Virus record (IMG/VR): IMGVR_UViG_3300031576_000025
Location: 18,219-82,218 of that record
Reading direction: 5' to 3' (one strand)
DNA from: a virus
Length of the DNA: 64,000 bases
In this document: positions 41,601 through 49,720 of the stretch, piece after piece
Layout: each line of letters opens with the position of its first letter
Numbering within the stretch: the first letter of the stretch is position 1
Program-made: the position numbers and the translations under genes
Notes under the pieces: model-generated
Told to the model about the DNA's origin: nothing
The model's input: only the letters and a program-made list of their open reading frames with translations
Databases searched by the model: none

Positions 41601-41768
41601 ATGGCGAGCACTGGCGAGGTAAAGGAAAAGGCGGCGCAGGGGACGGTGGACATGCGGTACTACAAGGCGGACGTGCGGGCGGCCATCGCCAAGCGTGGGG
41701 CCTTCACGGACACCTTCAGCATGGGCGGCCTGCGCTGGACGGTGAAGGCCGAGCTGGCGGGGTCCTGA
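41601..41768 (+). CDS. Very small 55-aa protein
   Basis: ATG 41601 behind CAGGGGGGCGTGAAC. Contains VDMRYYKADVRAAIAKRGAF and GGLRWTVKAEL, an alpha-beta pattern. Placed between coupled genes with close spacing, so probably real. Function unknown. Confidence 0.5.
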   Translation: MASTGEVKEKAAQGTVDMRYYKADVRAAIAKRGAFTDTFSMGGLRWTVKAELAGS

Positions 41769-41769
41769 A

Positions 41770-42270
41770 ATGGCAACGACACGGGCGGCGAAGGTGGCGG
41801 CGCAGTACCAGGGCGGGCTTTCGGACTGGGTGGCCAATGACCCGGGATTCATAGCCTACGCGGCGCGGGGGGCGGCCCCGGTCATGGGCTACGTGGGGCA
41901 CCGCTGCCGCCGGAACTGGCTGGACGCCATCGTGGAGGAAGAGCTGCGACGGGCGGGCTGCACGGTGCCCGAAATCGTCGCGTGGCTGACCAGCACCGAC
42001 GGGCGGCACACGGGCGACAGCCTGGAGGACTGCAAGGCCGCGGAAAGGATAGAAACGCGCCGCCTGGTGCGCCGCGGCTTCGGCAACATGAAGGACCGCC
42101 TTCAGGCGTGGGCCCACCCCAGCCACGGCGGCATGTGGTCGGACACCGTGCGCCTGCTGCACCAGCTGTTCCCATGGAAGTACGACACCACGGGGCGGGT
42201 CCGGCCAGAATACGGGGGCACCGGAACGCCCCTGAAGGCCGCCGCGGACTGGGGCATCCGCCATGCGTGA
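41770..42270 (+). CDS. Hypothetical 166-aa protein
   Basis: Helix-rich protein with RRNWLDAIVEEELRRAGCTV and TVRLLHQLFPWKYDTTG. No cysteine pair or known motif. Overlaps the SprT-like gene by eight bases. Confidence 0.5.
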   Translation: MATTRAAKVAAQYQGGLSDWVANDPGFIAYAARGAAPVMGYVGHRCRRNWLDAIVEEELRRAGCTVPEIVAWLTSTDGRHTGDSLEDCKAAERIETRRLVRRGFGNMKDRLQAWAHPSHGGMWSDTVRLLHQLFPWKYDTTGRVRPEYGGTGTPLKAAADWGIRHA

Positions 42271-42976
42271 ATCCATAAACGCCTGGGAAGAACGAACCTT
42301 CCCGAAGCACTACGCGCTGCTGGTGCCGCCCCACCTGCGGGTGGCGCTGACGCACGCCTTGGGGCGGGCCCTGGGGGTGCCCGTCTACAACGTGGAACTG
42401 ACCCTGCGCCGCAACGGCTGCGGCAAGTGCTTCCCGCGCGCGCGCCATATCCTGCTGCCCATCCCCAAATGCACCGTGTCCGTGGGCGTGATAACGCACG
42501 AACTGGCCCACCAGTACGCCTACGAGCACGGTTACGACGGGCACCACGGGCAGCCCTGGCGGTCGGCCATGTGCAGGCTGGCGGCCTTCACCAAGCCGGA
42601 CGTGCCGGGCAACCCGCTGGAAAAGGCGTGGGCGGAAGCCACCGCGCAGGTCCAGCAGACCGCCGTTGCGCAGGTGGCCAGGGCGCAGAAGGTGTCAGCG
42701 CGGTTGCAGCGGGAAGCCGAACGCGCCGCGGCGACGAAGGCCGCGCGGTCCACGGCCGAAAACAGATTGGCCCAGGTCCGCGCGCGGATAAAGCGCCTGG
42801 AAACCAAGGTGCGCGGCCTGCAAACCAGGCTGAAGTCGGCGCGGCGCAGCGAAGCTGCCTTGGCGCGCGTCGTGGCTGCGCGGGTGCTGCGGGCCACGGC
42901 CCCAAGCGCGTCCGAAATCGCAGCGGCAGAAGCGCGCCTGGCGTCCGACACGGGAACGTACGGCGGGGGGACATAA
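42263..42976 (+). CDS. SprT-like zinc metalloprotease domain with coiled coil
   Basis: A 237-residue protein. The N-terminal domain has HELAHQYAYEHG with the HExxH site at 79-83 and GHHGQPW with a third His near 94-95, as in SprT/Spartan-type proteases; CGKCFPRARH lies before it. A long coiled coil (about 130-210) and an Ala-rich tail follow. Spartan enzymes cut proteins crosslinked to DNA; phage versions are known but untested. The absence of a full zinc ribbon after the HExxH suggests a short variant. Confidence 0.75.
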   Translation: MRESINAWEERTFPKHYALLVPPHLRVALTHALGRALGVPVYNVELTLRRNGCGKCFPRARHILLPIPKCTVSVGVITHELAHQYAYEHGYDGHHGQPWRSAMCRLAAFTKPDVPGNPLEKAWAEATAQVQQTAVAQVARAQKVSARLQREAERAAATKAARSTAENRLAQVRARIKRLETKVRGLQTRLKSARRSEAALARVVAARVLRATAPSASEIAAAEARLASDTGTYGGGT

Positions 42977-43443
42977 TGGAAACCATGCGGCGCGTCAGGA
43001 AATTGCTGCGGCCGGAAACCGGGGGCGGTGTGCTGCTGTACCTGGAATGCGGGCACACGCTGGCTTCCAACACGCACGGGGCCATGCCCGCGCTGGAAAT
43101 CTTCGCGCTGTCGTTGTCCTGCGCGACCTGCGGAAGCCAAGACGCCAGCTGGGAACGGGGGCGCTTGGACGGGGTGGCGCTGGCGCGCAGCCACGCGGAC
43201 GTGCGCACGCGCGAAGCGGCCAAGGAAATCATCCGCGGCGCGCACAAAACCCTGTTCCCCAAGGAAGGGCTGGGGGTGACCAGGAAGCGGTGGACCAAGG
43301 GCATGTACTTCGGCTACTGGCGCACCATGGTCAACGAAAACGGGGTGGCGGACGTGCCGTACCAGGGGGACCAGGACTTTGTGCCGGTGGGCGCGGACGG
43401 CGTGCGGCGCGCGCGGGCCGCGGGCCAGGGGCCGCTGGCATGA
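42976..43443 (+). CDS. Hypothetical 155-aa protein with CxxC motif
   Basis: ATG 42976 within the previous stop (TAATG). Has LYLECGHTLASNTHGAMPAL and LSCATCGSQDASW: Cys-His then CxxC, a possible zinc site. The C-terminal part has AREAAKEI-type helices and aromatic WTKGMYFGYWRT. Function unknown. Confidence 0.5.
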   Translation: METMRRVRKLLRPETGGGVLLYLECGHTLASNTHGAMPALEIFALSLSCATCGSQDASWERGRLDGVALARSHADVRTREAAKEIIRGAHKTLFPKEGLGVTRKRWTKGMYFGYWRTMVNENGVADVPYQGDQDFVPVGADGVRRARAAGQGPLA

Positions 43444-43781
43444 GCTGGCCGCGTGAGCCGTGGCGCATGGGCTACAGGGACGGGTCCGGCAAGAATGTCC
43501 TGACGGCCAAGGTGGGCCGCAAGCGCACTGGCCTGCTGGTGGCGTGGTCAGGAAAGGGCTGCGGCTGCTGCGCGGGCGACACGAAGCCGATAGAACAGGC
43601 TGCGCTGGAGCGCGCTGCTTCATGCGTCAACGCCTGTGCTGGTCTGGCGGACCCGTGCGCCACCATGAACCAGGCCCGGCACGCGCTGCTGCTGACCAGG
43701 GCACGTGTCAAGCTGGCCTTGGACCCGGTGCTGGCAGAGGCCGTGTACAAGGCGTTGGGTGTGCTGGGGGTGAGCCCGTGA
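43440..43781 (+). CDS. Cys-rich hypothetical 113-aa protein
   Basis: ATG 43440, overlap of four. Contains GKGCGCCAGDTKPIEQAALE and SCVNACAGLADPC, six cysteines in two groups. Probably metal-binding or disulphide-bonded. Function unknown. Confidence 0.5.
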   Translation: MSWPREPWRMGYRDGSGKNVLTAKVGRKRTGLLVAWSGKGCGCCAGDTKPIEQAALERAASCVNACAGLADPCATMNQARHALLLTRARVKLALDPVLAEAVYKALGVLGVSP

Positions 43782-44470
43782 AGCTGTACCACGGGACGGC
43801 CGCGGCGAACCTGGGGGCTGTTCGCGCCCGCGGCCTGGTGCCCCGTGGACGGTTCAACAAGCGCAGCAATTGGGAACACACCGCGCGCAGCCGCGCCGGG
43901 CACGTCTACCTGACCACGGCCTATCCGCTTTACTTTGCCCTGTGCGCCAGCGGTGACGAAAACGCGCTGGTGGTGGAAGTGGACACCGACAGGCTGGACC
44001 CGCGGCGGATGTACCCGGACGAGGATTTCTTGGCGCACGTTCTGGCGCAGCAGGCTGTGGCCAGCAAGGCGCTGCACCGGCCGGTCCTAAATAAGCTGAC
44101 GCAGACGGTCAACCTGGAAGCCAACCGCGACCTGTGGGGAAAATCGCTTGAGCTGCTGGGGACGTGCAGCTACTTCGGCCATGTGCCGCCAGCGGCAATC
44201 ACGCGCTACGCCACCGTGGACGTAATGGCGCGCCCCAGCCTGGCCATGCTGTGCGTGGACCCCACTATCACGCTGGCAAACTACCGCTTCTGTGGCTGGA
44301 AGTACCGGCAGCTGGTGGCCTGGATTTTTGGGGACGCGCCGGACCTGCCGGGCGCGGTCCCGCCGGAACACATGGCGCAGCTTGGCGAACTGCCGGGCAT
44401 GGCCGAAGCCGCTGCGGCCCTGGCTGCGGAATCCGTGGACCGCCGCGGCGTGGCGGTGCTTCTGCCGTGA
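43778..44470 (+). CDS. ADP-ribosyltransferase-like protein
   Basis: A 230-residue protein starting at GTG 43778. The N-terminus KLYHGTAAANLGAVRARGLV, then NWEHTARSRAGHVYLTTAYP and VVEVDTDRLDPRRMYPDEDF, matches the ART-fold pattern: H-G-T, then Y(L)T, then a late acidic residue. Phage ARTs modify host RNA polymerase, ribosomes or defence proteins, and some remove or add ADP-ribose on RNA; the substrate here is unknown. Tpt1-like 2'-phosphotransferases share the fold and are the main alternative. Confidence 0.6.
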   Translation: MKLYHGTAAANLGAVRARGLVPRGRFNKRSNWEHTARSRAGHVYLTTAYPLYFALCASGDENALVVEVDTDRLDPRRMYPDEDFLAHVLAQQAVASKALHRPVLNKLTQTVNLEANRDLWGKSLELLGTCSYFGHVPPAAITRYATVDVMARPSLAMLCVDPTITLANYRFCGWKYRQLVAWIFGDAPDLPGAVPPEHMAQLGELPGMAEAAAALAAESVDRRGVAVLLP

Positions 44471-44505
44471 TAATTTAGGCCCGGCAAGACCGGGCGGGGG
44501 GACGT

Positions 44506-44886
44506 ATGGACAACGTAAAGACGGGCCAGCAAACGCTGGGCAGGGCGCTGGCCAAGGTGCGCGCCGCCGGGCTTAAGGCTGGCCTTGACGCCGACAAGCT
44601 GAACGCTGCGCTGCTGGCCGCCACCAACAGCAGGGCCCTGCCCACGCTGAAGCGCCTGCCTTCTGAAGTGGCCATGCGCGCCTGCGCGCTGCTGCCCAAT
44701 GCCGGTGACGCGGCCATCCTGGTGCGCCTGAAGAACGGCGGGGTCCGGGTCTACACCAAGGCCAGCCACCGCACCCTGGTGGAATCCGGGCGGCGCGCGG
44801 GCAAGGCGCTCGGCGGCAATCGCAACGCGGCCGGGAAGGGCCCCACGGAAACGGCTGGGCATATCCCCGCCAGTGGCGCGGCATGA
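44506..44886 (+). CDS. Hypothetical 126-aa protein preceding AAA+ ATPase
   Basis: ATG behind GGCGGGGGGACGT. It is helical and Ala-rich (TLGRALAKVRAAGLKAGLDA) with a beta hairpin (AAILVRLKNGGVRVYTKA). Four-base overlap with the ATPase suggests they are made together. Confidence 0.5.
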   Translation: MDNVKTGQQTLGRALAKVRAAGLKAGLDADKLNAALLAATNSRALPTLKRLPSEVAMRACALLPNAGDAAILVRLKNGGVRVYTKASHRTLVESGRRAGKALGGNRNAAGKGPTETAGHIPASGAA

Positions 44887-46589
44887 ACATTAACCTGCAC
44901 CCTGCGACAATCAAGCTGCTGAAGGGCAAGGGCATCAAGCAAATCGAAAGGCACCTGGATTTCCACAACGACGACGTGCTGGAATTCGACCTGGACAAGC
45001 TGACGGCCAAGGAACTTTCGGCGGTGAAGGACGCCCTTGGAAAGACGGCGGCCGGGCCGGACAGCACCGAACAGCGCAGCGCCGTCCGGTCCATTGGAAT
45101 CATCGCCGCCGTGGCCGACGCCGACAACGCGCCGGGGGACAAGAAGGTTGCCAAGCTGGAACTGCTGGCGACCCTGCTGCGGTCCTATATCAGGACAGCC
45201 AATGGCTACCGGGTCTACAAGAAGGCCGACGACGACGACGCTTTCTTTTTGCCGCATATCGTCACCAAGGTGACCTACCACCCCCCGGAACGCAGCCGCA
45301 GCGGCGACACGTCGCCAGCCCACGTGTTAATGCAATTGGCCCACTACAGAAATGGGTCCGTCTGCAAAGACACCCACGCCTTCTATTCCCACCACACGCG
45401 CCAAAAAACGGTTGCGCAGATTTTCCACGCCGCCGGTTACGTCCTGGCTAACGACGACCTGGACAAGACCTATGAAAACGACCTGAAGCTGTTTCGGGAA
45501 ACCGAGCACCTGGTCGGTGTCCAGTTCTTGGCGGCCGGTATCGCCAGCACAGGGCGGCACCGCTGGGACCAGTTCAGTCTGCTGGTAGACGGCCAGCGGT
45601 CGCGCGCAGTGGTTGAAGAACGCACCGACGACAACGGGAAAAAGACCAAGGAAGCGGCCGTGGTGGACATGGCGTGGTGGAACAACGCCAAGGGCGTGCG
45701 CGACGAGGACGACCTGGACGACGACCTGGACGACGCGGGGACGACTGACGACGACGGGGTGCCGCCGCTGCACCCCTACGTCTACTGCTTCCTGCTTGCC
45801 AGGCACGAAACCGCCGACGTTCACGTGCGCAACATGAACCGCTACGTGTACGACAAGAAAATGGGCGACAAGCTGGTGCTGCCGCAGGAAACCAAGCAGC
45901 TTGTAGAACTGCTGCTGGAGGACAGCGCCGCAAAATTTCAGGACATAATCAGAGGCAAGGCCGGTGGTTCAATAATCCTTTGCACCGGGGCCCCGGGCAC
46001 CGGCAAGACGCTGACGGCGGAAGTCTACGCCGAAGTAATGGAACGGCCGTTGTACGTGGTCCAATCGTCGCAGCTTGGGACCGAACCCGAAGGGCTGGAA
46101 AAGCACCTGCGCGACGTGCTGGACCGCGCGACCAGGTGGGGGGCTATCCTGCTGATTGACGAAGCGGACGTTTACATTCACGAACGCGGCGCGGACGTGA
46201 ACCAAAACGCAATCGTCGGGGTTTTCCTTCGCGTGCTGGAATACTACAAGGGCATCCTGTTCCTAACCACCAACCGCGAATGCATCGTGGACGACGCCAT
46301 AGAATCGCGCTGCACCGCGCAGGTGGCCTACGGCGTGCCGTCCGTGCCCGACCAGGTGCGGATATGGAAGCTGCTGCGCGACCTATCGAAGGTGGCGGTG
46401 TCGGACGCCACGATAGAACAGGTGGCGAAGGCGAACCCGCGGCTGTCGGGGCGCGACGTGAAGAACCTGCTGAAGCTGGCGCAGCTGGTGTCCCTGCGCC
46501 GTGGCAAGCCGGTGGACGCCAAGACGATAGAACACGTAATGAAGTTCAAGCCGACACGGACGGCCGGTGGGCCGGGGGGCCAGGAATGA
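44883..46589 (+). CDS. AAA+ ATPase with long N-terminal domain
   Basis: A 568-residue protein. The first 270 residues form an unknown domain followed by a very acidic linker (274-291). The AAA+ core has Walker A GAPGTGKT at 369-376, Walker B ILLIDEAD at 422-429, sensor 1 LTTNR at 461-465 and ESR arginine finger at 474-476, then a lid with LSGRDVKNLLKLA. It resembles classical FtsH/proteasome/BCS1-like AAA ATPases that unfold proteins or remodel complexes. The next gene overlaps by four bases and may be a partner or substrate. Confidence 0.85.
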   Translation: MNINLHPATIKLLKGKGIKQIERHLDFHNDDVLEFDLDKLTAKELSAVKDALGKTAAGPDSTEQRSAVRSIGIIAAVADADNAPGDKKVAKLELLATLLRSYIRTANGYRVYKKADDDDAFFLPHIVTKVTYHPPERSRSGDTSPAHVLMQLAHYRNGSVCKDTHAFYSHHTRQKTVAQIFHAAGYVLANDDLDKTYENDLKLFRETEHLVGVQFLAAGIASTGRHRWDQFSLLVDGQRSRAVVEERTDDNGKKTKEAAVVDMAWWNNAKGVRDEDDLDDDLDDAGTTDDDGVPPLHPYVYCFLLARHETADVHVRNMNRYVYDKKMGDKLVLPQETKQLVELLLEDSAAKFQDIIRGKAGGSIILCTGAPGTGKTLTAEVYAEVMERPLYVVQSSQLGTEPEGLEKHLRDVLDRATRWGAILLIDEADVYIHERGADVNQNAIVGVFLRVLEYYKGILFLTTNRECIVDDAIESRCTAQVAYGVPSVPDQVRIWKLLRDLSKVAVSDATIEQVAKANPRLSGRDVKNLLKLAQLVSLRRGKPVDAKTIEHVMKFKPTRTAGGPGGQE

Positions 46590-47155
46590 AACTGCGCGCG
46601 GTCATAGAAATTCCGTTGCTGCCGAACGTGTGGCAACCAAAGGGCAGCAGCCGGGACCTGAAACAGGACCGGCGCGAGCTTGAGGGCAAGCTGCCAGTTG
46701 GCGTGCTGGTCAAGTCGGTGCAGCACGTGACCGACAAGACCGACATGCGCGCAGCCTTCAAGCGGCTGCTGTCGTGGCACACCGAAAGCACGCCGCTGCC
46801 GTTTTTGCCAAAGCACCGGCGCGCGTCCGGGGCCATGGCCGGTGACGAAAAGGCCCCGTTCGTGTCCGAAACATTCCTGTACCCGCTGCTGGGCAAGGAC
46901 GACGCGCGCACGCTGCTGTACAAGCTGCGTGAAGTCATGCGGGTGGCCGGGGTGGACATGGACGACCTGGAGCGCGAGGTGGTGGCGGAACAGCGGGTGG
47001 CACTGGAAGCGGCGGCCAAGCTGTCGGCCGTCCAAGAAGGGCGGCGCAAGTTCTGGCACCAGTACGCGAAGGGCAAGGGCTGGGACGCGGACGAACTGAC
47101 CAGCGCACAATCGCGGGAAATCAGGGTGGCGCGCCGCGCCGCGGGTATCCCGTGA
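46586..47155 (+). CDS. Hypothetical 189-aa protein, partner of AAA+ ATPase
   Basis: ATG 46586, overlap of four with the ATPase gene. It has a beta start (KLRAVIEIPLLPNVWQPKGS), a central LPVGVLVKSVQHVTDKTDMR and a long helical C-terminus with basic residues. Coupling suggests a working partner of the ATPase. No family recognised. Confidence 0.5.
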   Translation: MKLRAVIEIPLLPNVWQPKGSSRDLKQDRRELEGKLPVGVLVKSVQHVTDKTDMRAAFKRLLSWHTESTPLPFLPKHRRASGAMAGDEKAPFVSETFLYPLLGKDDARTLLYKLREVMRVAGVDMDDLEREVVAEQRVALEAAAKLSAVQEGRRKFWHQYAKGKGWDADELTSAQSREIRVARRAAGIP

Positions 47156-47547
47156 CGGTGGGCGCGCTGGTGGCTGCGGCCAAAGCCGCGGTGGACCAGT
47201 ACGCGATGGTGGGCCTGACCGGCCGCCCGGCCTTCAACGTAAATCTGTACCGGGCGTGCAAGGGCAGACGCGCGCGGATAGCGCCCGGCCTGGTCGGCAC
47301 CGTCCTATCGTGGGGCGACGGCAGCAAGGCCGTGCCCACGCTGGTGTCCATGGACGCCAAGGCCGTGCTGTCCTGGCACGGCCGCCTGGAAAAGACCGCG
47401 GGCCTGCGGCGGGCGGCTGGGCAGCACGTGTGGGACAAGGTGGGCGACGGCACGCACGAGTGCCGGACGTGCGGCGCTGAAGCAGCGGGCTACTTTCCAG
47501 AGGACACGGTGCCGGGGCCATGCCCCGGTCCACAGGGGGACAGATGA
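47152..47547 (+). CDS. Hypothetical 131-aa protein
   Basis: GTG-type short gene with GRPAFNVNLYRACKGRRARI and a CRTCGAEAAG pair late in the sequence. Coupled on both sides. Possible zinc-binding protein; function unknown. Confidence 0.5.
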   Translation: MTVGALVAAAKAAVDQYAMVGLTGRPAFNVNLYRACKGRRARIAPGLVGTVLSWGDGSKAVPTLVSMDAKAVLSWHGRLEKTAGLRRAAGQHVWDKVGDGTHECRTCGAEAAGYFPEDTVPGPCPGPQGDR

Positions 47548-48005
47548 AAAACGAGCCAGGCAAAACCTATCTCTGCCCGTGCTGCTGGGCGGCGCACAAG
47601 GCGGGCGGCTGGTACATGAGCTCGGACTACGTGCAGGTGCCGGACGTGGCGGACTGTACGCTGCACCCGGACCTGTCCAGCTGGCGCGTGGTGCGGACCC
47701 TGAAAAGCATCCGCCACTGGTCCATGCAGCCGGGCGAGTACCGGCACCCAAATTTCCAAGGGGTGCGGCTGGTGCTGGAAGGCGGCCACGTCCACCGGCG
47801 GACGGCCGAGGCTATTCTGTTCGATTACGAAAAGCCCTACCTGGACCTGCTGGTGGCCGAAGGCTACCTGGACGCGCACGACGGCACGCCGCGCACCTTG
47901 ACGGTGACGGAAAAGGGCGAGCTGCGGGTCCATGCTGCGCTACAGGAAGCCATGGAAAAGGAGCAGGCGAAGCTGGCAGCCAAGCGGGCAGGGGGCGCAG
48001 CGTGA
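47544..48005 (+). CDS. Hypothetical 153-aa protein
   Basis: ATG 47544. N-terminal CPCCWAAHKAGGWYM gives a CxxC pair; the C-terminal half is helical and charged, with PRTLTVTEKGELRVHAALQ resembling a winged-helix wing and final helix. It might be a small DNA-binding regulator. Overlaps the next gene. Confidence 0.5.
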   Translation: MKNEPGKTYLCPCCWAAHKAGGWYMSSDYVQVPDVADCTLHPDLSSWRVVRTLKSIRHWSMQPGEYRHPNFQGVRLVLEGGHVHRRTAEAILFDYEKPYLDLLVAEGYLDAHDGTPRTLTVTEKGELRVHAALQEAMEKEQAKLAAKRAGGAA

Positions 48006-48184
48006 TGGCCTTCATGCCGCTGCGGTGCTGGGCCCTGCTGGTGCTGGTGGCCCTGGTCACGTCAAAGGCCATGAACGACCAGCCGAACAGGGCCAAGTGC
48101 TTTGCCTCCGCCGTCCTTGGGTTTTACGGCCTAGGGTTCCCAGCCCTTCTGTTCGTATTCGTGGACATGGGCTTGCTGCCGTGA
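48005..48184 (+). CDS. Small membrane protein
   Basis: A 59-residue protein (or 60 from GTG 48002) with hydrophobic segments at about 7-20 and 34-55 (FYGLGFPALLFVFVDMG). It overlaps the previous stop. Two-helix membrane protein of unknown role. Confidence 0.5.
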   Translation: MAFMPLRCWALLVLVALVTSKAMNDQPNRAKCFASAVLGFYGLGFPALLFVFVDMGLLP

Positions 48185-48363
48185 AGCTGCACCGCCGCCG
48201 CTGCACGACCTGTGGCCAGCACCAGCTGCGCGTCCTGCACGCGCGGCTATGCGACAAGCGCATCATGCGGACGCGGCCCACGCGGCTGGGGGCCGTCCTG
48301 ACCTGGGGCCCGTGCCGCGGCAAGCTCATGTCCCTGCCCGCGCTGCACAAGGGGGACCTGTGA
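48181..48363 (+). CDS. Small basic Cys protein
   Basis: A 60-residue GTG-started protein with RRRCTTCGQHQLRVLHARLC and a further Cys. CxxC with two later Cys suggests a zinc ribbon. Coupled to both neighbours. Confidence 0.45.
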   Translation: MKLHRRRCTTCGQHQLRVLHARLCDKRIMRTRPTRLGAVLTWGPCRGKLMSLPALHKGDL

Positions 48364-48656
48364 AACGGGGCACGCCGCCGGAATGGCACCAGTTCAACAG
48401 GGCGCTTGGCAACGGCCAGGAACGCCCGCCAATCAACAAGGCCGTGCTGGTCTACGTCGCCAGCATGCAGCCAGGGCTTCCAGAAGCCATAGCCGTGGGC
48501 TACCGCAAGGACGCGGCCGGGGACGCGGGGTACCCGTATTTCGTGGTGCCTGGACACGGCGGCGAAGTCATGGCGTGGTGCGACTGCCTGCCGGTTAATG
48601 ATATTCCACAGCTTTGGGCTGGGGCCAGAAAGATTGCTGTGCAAGGGGGAACGTAA
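48360..48656 (+). CDS. Hypothetical 98-aa protein
   Basis: GTG 48360. Has NKAVLVYVASMQPGLPEAIA and YFVVPGHGGEVMAWCDCLP, a pattern that recalls DUF551-like phage proteins ending in a W.xxLP motif. Function unknown. Confidence 0.5.
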   Translation: MKRGTPPEWHQFNRALGNGQERPPINKAVLVYVASMQPGLPEAIAVGYRKDAAGDAGYPYFVVPGHGGEVMAWCDCLPVNDIPQLWAGARKIAVQGGT

Positions 48657-48907
48657 TGGCGAAATTCAGCGTGGTGGTTGAAGTTTGTGTGAGGTTCCAG
48701 CGCACCCTGGTGGTGCAGGCCAAGGACGCGCAGGCCGCCTGCGGACGTGCCGTGTTCGCGGCCATGAAGCTGGGCCCGCACGAACGCCGGGGTGTGGTGC
48801 TGGCCCCGGGCTGGTGCGGGTTCACCCCGAATGGGAATGACTACATGGTGGTAGACGCGCAGGCCGCCGACAACGACACGCCAGTGACGCTGCGGGTCAA
48901 GCGGTGA
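48656..48907 (+). CDS. Hypothetical 83-aa protein
   Basis: ATG 48656 behind AAGGGGGAACGTA. Beta-alpha-beta pattern (KFSVVVEVCVRFQRTLVVQA, DAQAACGRAVFAAMK). No known motif. Confidence 0.5.
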   Translation: MAKFSVVVEVCVRFQRTLVVQAKDAQAACGRAVFAAMKLGPHERRGVVLAPGWCGFTPNGNDYMVVDAQAADNDTPVTLRVKR

Positions 48908-49227
48908 CCCCGGCGCAGCTTGCCGTTGCGGAATCGGCCTGCCAGGTCCACCGGCCTCCGGTGGCGGACTGCGTGGCGTGCGCGCTGGCCGCTGCGCTGC
49001 GCGCCCAGGCCGGGCTGGCCGCGCAGCTGGCGAATGAGCTGCGGGCGCACGTAAAACTGGGCCCGTACCACATTTGCGACCTTGGCCCAGCCAGGCCGCC
49101 GGTGCGTAGTGGGCAGTTCAATCCCGTCCCCATAACCTACATCATCAATTGCCCTGGGTGTGCGCGGCACGCAAAGGACACCAAGGCTATGGCGGCCTGG
49201 GACGAATCAAGGCCGCTGGCTGGGTAG
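48904..49227 (+). CDS. Hypothetical 107-aa protein
   Basis: GTG 48904. An Ala-rich helix (VACALAAALRAQAGLAAQLA) and CPGCARHAKDTKAMAAWDE at the end. Resembles Lar-like restriction-alleviation helpers in its closing CPxC...A...W motif, a weak resemblance only. Last gene before a new promoter. Confidence 0.5.
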   Translation: MTPAQLAVAESACQVHRPPVADCVACALAAALRAQAGLAAQLANELRAHVKLGPYHICDLGPARPPVRSGQFNPVPITYIINCPGCARHAKDTKAMAAWDESRPLAG

Positions 49228-49252
49228 GCCAAATGGCCCACATGCCTGGGTC

Positions 49253-49281
49253 TTGCAAGCGGCTAGTAAAACGCTTATACT
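49253..49281 (+). promoter_or_regulatory. Promoter with spacer operator (copy 5)
   Basis: GGGTC, TTGCAA, a 17-base spacer with GGCTAGTAA, TATACT. It starts the operon at 49322. Its last eight bases before and in the -10 match the copy at 40552 (ACGCTTATACTCC type). Confidence 0.8.
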
Positions 49282-49321
49282 CCAGATATCGCTGGGGCAA
49301 GGCCCCGGCCTGGGGGCGGGA

Positions 49322-49720
49322 ATGACACCTTTGGAAAAGCTGGCCATAGACTTGGCGAACGCCGACGCCGCGCACCGGCAACGCCTGCACGTGCTGGGCT
49401 GGCGGGAATGGGCCATGAACGCCGTGGCCGTCGTCGCCATCCTGTGCGCGCTGCTGCTGCCAATTCTGCTGTCCGGCTGCGCGGGTTCGCGGCCGACGCC
49501 GCGGCGCACGTCAATGCCGATTCAGCACAACCCGGAGGACGGCGGCAAGGTCATGTGGCTGGGCAGCCCCGTGGTGACGAAGGCGGACCCGTTCTATGGG
49601 GACGCGGGCTATCGCAAGGGCATCGAGATAGGGCTGCGCGACGACGGCCAGGTGGTGTGGCGGTACACCGTGTACGCCAAGGCGCAGAAGCAGGACGCGG
49701 GGGCCAGCCGTGGCCGGTAA
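49322..49720 (+). CDS. Membrane-anchored or lipoprotein-like protein
   Basis: A 132-residue protein starting at ATG 49322 behind GGGGGCGGGA. A transmembrane or signal segment at about 31-52 ends in LLSGCAGS, a lipobox-like sequence with Cys53, but the segment is unusually far from the N-terminus. The C-terminal domain is beta-rich (GIEIGLRDDGQVVWRYTVYA). It might be an o-spanin-like or surface protein; a superinfection-exclusion role is also possible because it is the first gene of an early promoter. Confidence 0.55.
   Translation: MTPLEKLAIDLANADAAHRQRLHVLGWREWAMNAVAVVAILCALLLPILLSGCAGSRPTPRRTSMPIQHNPEDGGKVMWLGSPVVTKADPFYGDAGYRKGIEIGLRDDGQVVWRYTVYAKAQKQDAGASRGR

Noticed and set aside
48904-49227. 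Lar-like restriction alleviation protein
   Set aside because: Only a closing CPxC...AxxxW pattern matches; the typical N-terminal CPxCG part is missing, so no functional name was given.
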